Below, in pieces: positions 36,437-40,471 of a stretch of DNA of 40,471 nucleotides (the stretch's first letter is position 1; each line of letters opens with the position of its first letter). A program made the translations under genes and the position numbers. The notes under the pieces are model-generated. The model had not been told where the DNA came from, did not search any database, and was given only the letters and a program-made list of their open reading frames with translations. Source of the stretch: Kiritimatiellales bacterium (GTDB lineage Bacteria; Patescibacteriota; Gracilibacteria; Peribacterales; Peribacteraceae); contig JAIPIN010000004.1 in assembly GCA_021734665.1 (NCBI GenBank), positions 1-40,471 of the forward strand, in the 5' to 3' direction.

Positions 36437-36467
36437 AAACCTACAATATCAACCGTTTTGACGGATA

Positions 36468-36496
36468 TTGCACATAATGCATAATTGATGTATAAT
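36468..36496 (+). promoter_or_regulatory. sigma70-like promoter TTGCAC-N17-TATAAT
   Basis: Near-consensus hexamers at 36468-36473 and 36491-36496 with 17-nt spacer. Confidence 0.7.
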
Positions 36497-36519
36497 ATAT
36501 ATTGAATACAAATAAAAAC

Positions 36520-37563
36520 ATGAAACACTCAATATTTGCCTCATCGGTTCTATTCGCATCAATCTGTATTACTTTTGTAATATCAACAGAAATTGATCGT
36601 ATTGGACTTTCAACACAAGGACAATTAAGTGGAGATACCATCGTAGATGATATTGACGTTATATCTGCAGATACTGGTAGTGGCACAGACATAGTCACAG
36701 AAGATACTGGAAGTGGTACTAATACTGAGCCAGATGATCTAATACCAGATACTCCAGCAGAACCCGACCCTGTTGTACCTGTAACGCCTATAACACAACC
36801 ATCTATTCCTAAACCTGTATTTTATAGAAACGGTTTGCCAGTAGAAGTTGTAACTCCAAAAGTAGAAGAGCCTGAAGTTGAAATACCAATCGAAACTCCA
36901 GAAGATATTGAACCAGAAGTAGAAGATACCGAAACAGGAAGTGGAGACGAAGTTATTCCATCAGACAACGCTGATCCAACTGATGGAGAAGAAGCTCCTG
37001 AAGGCACACAAGAAGAAGAAAAAATTGAATTAATGCACTATGCATCAGCCGTTAAACAGTGGCCTATTATTCCTATAGTTGTAGTAACCACTATTATCGC
37101 ACTAACTTTATTTGGACTAATTTGGTTCCTTAATAGAAAAAAGGTCACAGATGATGCAACATCATCAGAAGAAATCGGCGAGGACGGAATCGCAAAACTA
37201 GCTCCACAAATTACTTCAGATCGCTTGAAACAAGCACTAAATACGCTCGAATCAGATCAATCCGAAAGAACAATCCCAATAAACACTGGGGTAGAGGTAG
37301 TAACTCCTGCAGATGTAATTGAAGAAGAATCAACTAATGCAAAAGAAACATCAACAATAGAAACTCCAGTTGTAACAGAAGCACCAACAGTAGAAACTCC
37401 CATTGCAACAGAAATGACAGCTAAAACAGAAGAACAAGAAACTCTGGAAACTAAAGTAATACCAAAAGAACAAGAAACTCTTAAAACTCAAGAAACACCA
37501 AGTGAGCAAACTACTTCAGAAACTCATACAGAATTCCCTGATATAGAAGAACCTCAAAAATAG
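36520..37563 (+). CDS. acidic Pro/Glu/Thr-rich membrane-anchored protein
   Basis: N-terminal signal/TM, acidic low-complexity extracellular-type region, central TM IIPIVVVTTIIALTLFGLIWFL. Confidence 0.7.
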   Translation: MKHSIFASSVLFASICITFVISTEIDRIGLSTQGQLSGDTIVDDIDVISADTGSGTDIVTEDTGSGTNTEPDDLIPDTPAEPDPVVPVTPITQPSIPKPVFYRNGLPVEVVTPKVEEPEVEIPIETPEDIEPEVEDTETGSGDEVIPSDNADPTDGEEAPEGTQEEEKIELMHYASAVKQWPIIPIVVVTTIIALTLFGLIWFLNRKKVTDDATSSEEIGEDGIAKLAPQITSDRLKQALNTLESDQSERTIPINTGVEVVTPADVIEEESTNAKETSTIETPVVTEAPTVETPIATEMTAKTEEQETLETKVIPKEQETLKTQETPSEQTTSETHTEFPDIEEPQK

Positions 37564-37780
37564 AATAATTAATATCTAAAAAAGAGATATATCAATAATT
37601 TGGTTTAACAGTATGCTATGGGCACGATATCTCGATAGTTGGTGATTTAAAGAAACTACGTATTTTGTTCAGGAAATATTGACTCTTTTTGCCTTTCTCC
37701 CTAGACTTTCGCGGCTAGAGGAGTTTATTCTCTTCTTAGATTTAATTCGTTCCCTTTCATTTACTTTTCCCTCTCTCAGT

Positions 37781-38959
37781 ATGGCAGATAAGAAATTTGA
37801 CCGTTCCAAGCCGCATATTAATGTTGGTACCATTGGTCACGTCGACCACGGTAAGACAACTCTTACGGCTGCTTTATCCACTAACTTCTCACCTGAGGGG
37901 GAGAAGAAAGATTTCGGCGCAATCGACAATGCACCAGAAGAGCGCGAGCGCGGTATTACTATCGCCACAGCACACGTTGAGTATGAATCAGACAAGCGTC
38001 ACTACGCTCACGTCGACTGTCCAGGTCATGCCGACTACGTTAAAAACATGATCACTGGTGCAGCTCAGATGGACGCCGCTATTCTTGTTGTGTCCGCTGC
38101 TGATGGTCCTATGCCTCAGACACGTGAGCACATTCTACTTGCACGCCAAGTAAACGTTCCTCAGATCATTGTCTTCATGAATAAAGTTGACATGGTCTCT
38201 GATCCTGAACTTATCGAGCTTGTAGAAGTAGAAATTCGCGAGCTTCTAAACAAGTATGAGTTCCCAGGCGACGACACTCCAATTATCAAGGGTTCAGCTC
38301 TAAAGGCACTCGAAGGTGATGCAGAGCATGTTGCCCATATTAAGGAACTTCTAGATACTTTGGATAGCTACATTCCAGAGCCAAAGCGTGAAATCGATAA
38401 GCCTCTCTTGATGCCTGTTGAAGATATCTTCTCTATTAAAGGTCGCGGAACAGTGGCGACTGGTCGTATCGATCAGGGTAAAGTTAATGTTAACGACGAA
38501 GTAGAGATCGTTGGAATCAAAGATACACGCAAGGTAGTAGTTACTGGAGTAGAGATGTTCCACAAACTACTAGACGAAGGATTGGCAGGAGACAACGTTG
38601 GTTTGCTCTTGCGTGGAATCGAGCGTGAAGAAATTGAGCGTGGACAGGTTATCGCCAAGCCAGGCTCTATCACACCTCACACTAAGTTCGACTCAGAAGT
38701 TTATGTCCTAAGCAAAGATGAAGGAGGACGTCACACTCCTTTCTTTAAGGGTTACAAGCCTCAGTTCTACATCAGAACAACAGACGTTACAGGTTCTGTA
38801 GAACTTCCTGAAAACGTAGAAATGGTAATGCCTGGAGATAGCGTGAAATTCACTGTTACTCTTGGATGCCCAATTGCCTTGGACGAAGGAACTCGCTTTG
38901 CTATCCGCGAAGGTGGACGCACGGTTGGTGCCGGAGTAGTTACCAAAATCATTGAATAA
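37781..38959 (+). CDS. tuf: elongation factor Tu
   Basis: [33 protein letters not shown]...[20 protein letters not shown]; start at ATG 37781, not 37679. Confidence 0.98.
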   Translation: MADKKFDRSKPHINVGTIGHVDHGKTTLTAALSTNFSPEGEKKDFGAIDNAPEERERGITIATAHVEYESDKRHYAHVDCPGHADYVKNMITGAAQMDAAILVVSAADGPMPQTREHILLARQVNVPQIIVFMNKVDMVSDPELIELVEVEIRELLNKYEFPGDDTPIIKGSALKALEGDAEHVAHIKELLDTLDSYIPEPKREIDKPLLMPVEDIFSIKGRGTVATGRIDQGKVNVNDEVEIVGIKDTRKVVVTGVEMFHKLLDEGLAGDNVGLLLRGIEREEIERGQVIAKPGSITPHTKFDSEVYVLSKDEGGRHTPFFKGYKPQFYIRTTDVTGSVELPENVEMVMPGDSVKFTVTLGCPIALDEGTRFAIREGGRTVGAGVVTKIIE

Positions 38960-38970
38960 TAAAATTTAAT

Positions 38971-38993
38971 GGGAGGGGGCCCTAGGCCCTCTC
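38971..38993 (+). terminator. hairpin between tuf and rpsJ (terminator or attenuator)
   Basis: GGAGGGGGCC-CTA-GGCCCTCTCC stem (one GU) followed by a pyrimidine-rich tract; U-run is imperfect. Confidence 0.5.
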
Positions 38994-39020
38994 CTTCTCT
39001 TGTTCTTTCTCCTCTCCGTT

Positions 39021-39512
39021 ATGACCCCCGAAAAGAAAAAAGCAGCTACCACCAAAAAGTCCGCCCCTAAAAAGACGGCTACAAAGAAATCTATAAAGAA
39101 AACGACAAAAAAAGCTGTCCAAAATGAAACTAAATCAGCTGCTCAGATCGCGGAGTCTGTTAGTGATACATCTACAAAAAAAGATTCTAAAAAGGTTGAA
39201 CAGCCTATTTCCTCAATCCGAATTCGCTTGAGTGCTTTTGATCACGTAGTACTGGACGAAGCTACAGCTAAAATTGTAGATACAGCAGAACGAAGTGGTG
39301 CAGTAATTCATGGGCCCATCCCTCTACCAACTAAGATACGTAAATTTACAGTGAACAAGTCAACATTTGTCCACAAAGATTCACGCGATCAATACGAGAT
39401 GCGAACTCACAGAAGGCTAATTGATCTTACAGAAACCACATTTAAGACAATAGAAAGCCTTCAGAATCTCTCTCTGCCATCTGGTGTGGATATTGAGATT
39501 AAGATGGGCTGA
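39021..39512 (+). CDS. rpsJ: 30S ribosomal protein S10 with long Lys/Ala-rich N-terminal extension
   Basis: [71 protein letters not shown]. Confidence 0.95.
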   Translation: MTPEKKKAATTKKSAPKKTATKKSIKKTTKKAVQNETKSAAQIAESVSDTSTKKDSKKVEQPISSIRIRLSAFDHVVLDEATAKIVDTAERSGAVIHGPIPLPTKIRKFTVNKSTFVHKDSRDQYEMRTHRRLIDLTETTFKTIESLQNLSLPSGVDIEIKMG

Positions 39513-39617
39513 TTAGCTTCTGGCTTCTGGCTTCTAGCTTTTAGGTTATTAGCTAATTGTTTTTGATTTCATAAACTGACTTTTCTTTCGTACCATCTAC
39601 AAGCTACACTCTTAACA

Positions 39618-40313
39618 ATGATCAATCCACCAGCCTCATTCACAGTACTCGAAAAAGAAATCGGCGTTCACTTCCACGAAAAAGACATATTAGTTCAAGC
39701 TCTTACACACAGAAGTGCAGTAAGAGGAAATAGTGTGAAAGGTCATAACGAACGATTCGAATTTTTGGGTGATGCGGTATTGGAACTAGTAACGACTGCG
39801 TATTTATTCCAATTTGAAGAGAAGTCCGAAGGAGAACTAACAAATTGGCGCGCGGCACTTGTAAAGGGCGAACAGCTAGCCGCAGTAGCCGCAGAGCTCA
39901 GACTTGGTGAATATTTATTTATGAGCAAGGGGGAAGAAGTAAGTGGTGGCCGTACAAAGATCTCTACACTTGCAAATGCCTTAGAAGCACTAATAGGAGC
40001 CATTTTCTTAGATCAAGGTTACGATAGCGCAAAAGAGTTCTGTTCTAAGTACATTTTAGTACAGCTACAAGACCTGCTTAAGCAGGGCAAGGATCGTGAC
40101 GAGAAGAGCCTCTTCCAAGAAAAGGCACAAGAAGTTCTTAATATAACTCCACACTATGAAGTGGTAGACGAGAAAGGCCCAGACCACAATAAACAATTCA
40201 CTTGTGCTATCTATCTAGGTGAAGAAAAGATTGCAACGGGCAAAGGTAATAGCAAGCAACGAGCAGAACAGGCAGCAGCCAAAAAAGGACTAGAAAAGAA
40301 AAAATGGAGATAA
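39618..40313 (+). CDS. rnc: ribonuclease III
   Basis: HNERFEFLGDAVLELV signature; C-terminal dsRBD (GKGNSKQRAEQAAAKKGLE). Confidence 0.96.
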   Translation: MINPPASFTVLEKEIGVHFHEKDILVQALTHRSAVRGNSVKGHNERFEFLGDAVLELVTTAYLFQFEEKSEGELTNWRAALVKGEQLAAVAAELRLGEYLFMSKGEEVSGGRTKISTLANALEALIGAIFLDQGYDSAKEFCSKYILVQLQDLLKQGKDRDEKSLFQEKAQEVLNITPHYEVVDEKGPDHNKQFTCAIYLGEEKIATGKGNSKQRAEQAAAKKGLEKKKWR

Positions 40314-40471
40314 ATAATAACAGTTAACCAGCCTGGCTTAATGGAAAATTTTGGGGGCTAAAATGATGTCTTTTCCGCTAATGTTAGCTGAGATATGCTT
40401 ATATTTTCCCCGATGCATCATGAAAAATATGTTCTAATTGTAATTCTCACTCAATTAAAAAGGATGGAACA

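Noticed and set aside
37679-37780. 34-aa N-terminal extension of EF-Tu in the ORF track
   Set aside because: Canonical start [16 protein letters not shown] at 37781; upstream frame is AT-rich leader.
1-40471. CRISPR array
   Set aside because: No regularly spaced identical repeats with unique spacers; the repeats seen are palindromes or microsatellite-like words.
1-40471. Alternative genetic code (UGA = Gly/Trp)
   Set aside because: UGA terminates several ORFs at expected protein ends (for example FNR ...MEGYI-UGA) with normal lengths elsewhere.
40314-40471. tRNA or ncRNA at the window's right edge
   Set aside because: No T-loop/acceptor pairing recognisable; sequence truncated by the window.

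Overview
The window looks like a chromosomal segment from a small-genome bacterium. Candidate Phyla Radiation (Patescibacteria) is likely, Peribacteria-like by general impression, but no 16S is present to confirm this. UGA is used as a stop. Housekeeping genes are clear: nrdJ, ribD, yerC/trpR-like, fusA, rpsG, rpsL, rpoC, cofE-like, purN, carA, rny, tuf, rpsJ and rnc. They are mixed with large lineage-specific hypothetical proteins: a 122/671-aa pair inside the str/rpoC cluster, a 490/864-aa pair, a 568-aa HTH + acidic-repeat protein, and an 800-aa lamin-tail-domain protein. The most interesting signal is a dense population of palindromic and short-repeat elements that have entered coding sequence as well as spacers. 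carA carries four in-frame repeat-derived segments and the lamin-tail protein carries several. A REP-associated tyrosine transposase (RAYT) gene contains a perfect GTAG-led palindrome, and is itself frameshifted by a ~23-nt repeat-like insertion just before its WQRNYYEH-type active-site segment. Together these resemble a Rickettsia-palindromic-element-like, possibly RAYT-associated, process of peptide insertion into essential proteins. No tRNA, rRNA or CRISPR array was found.
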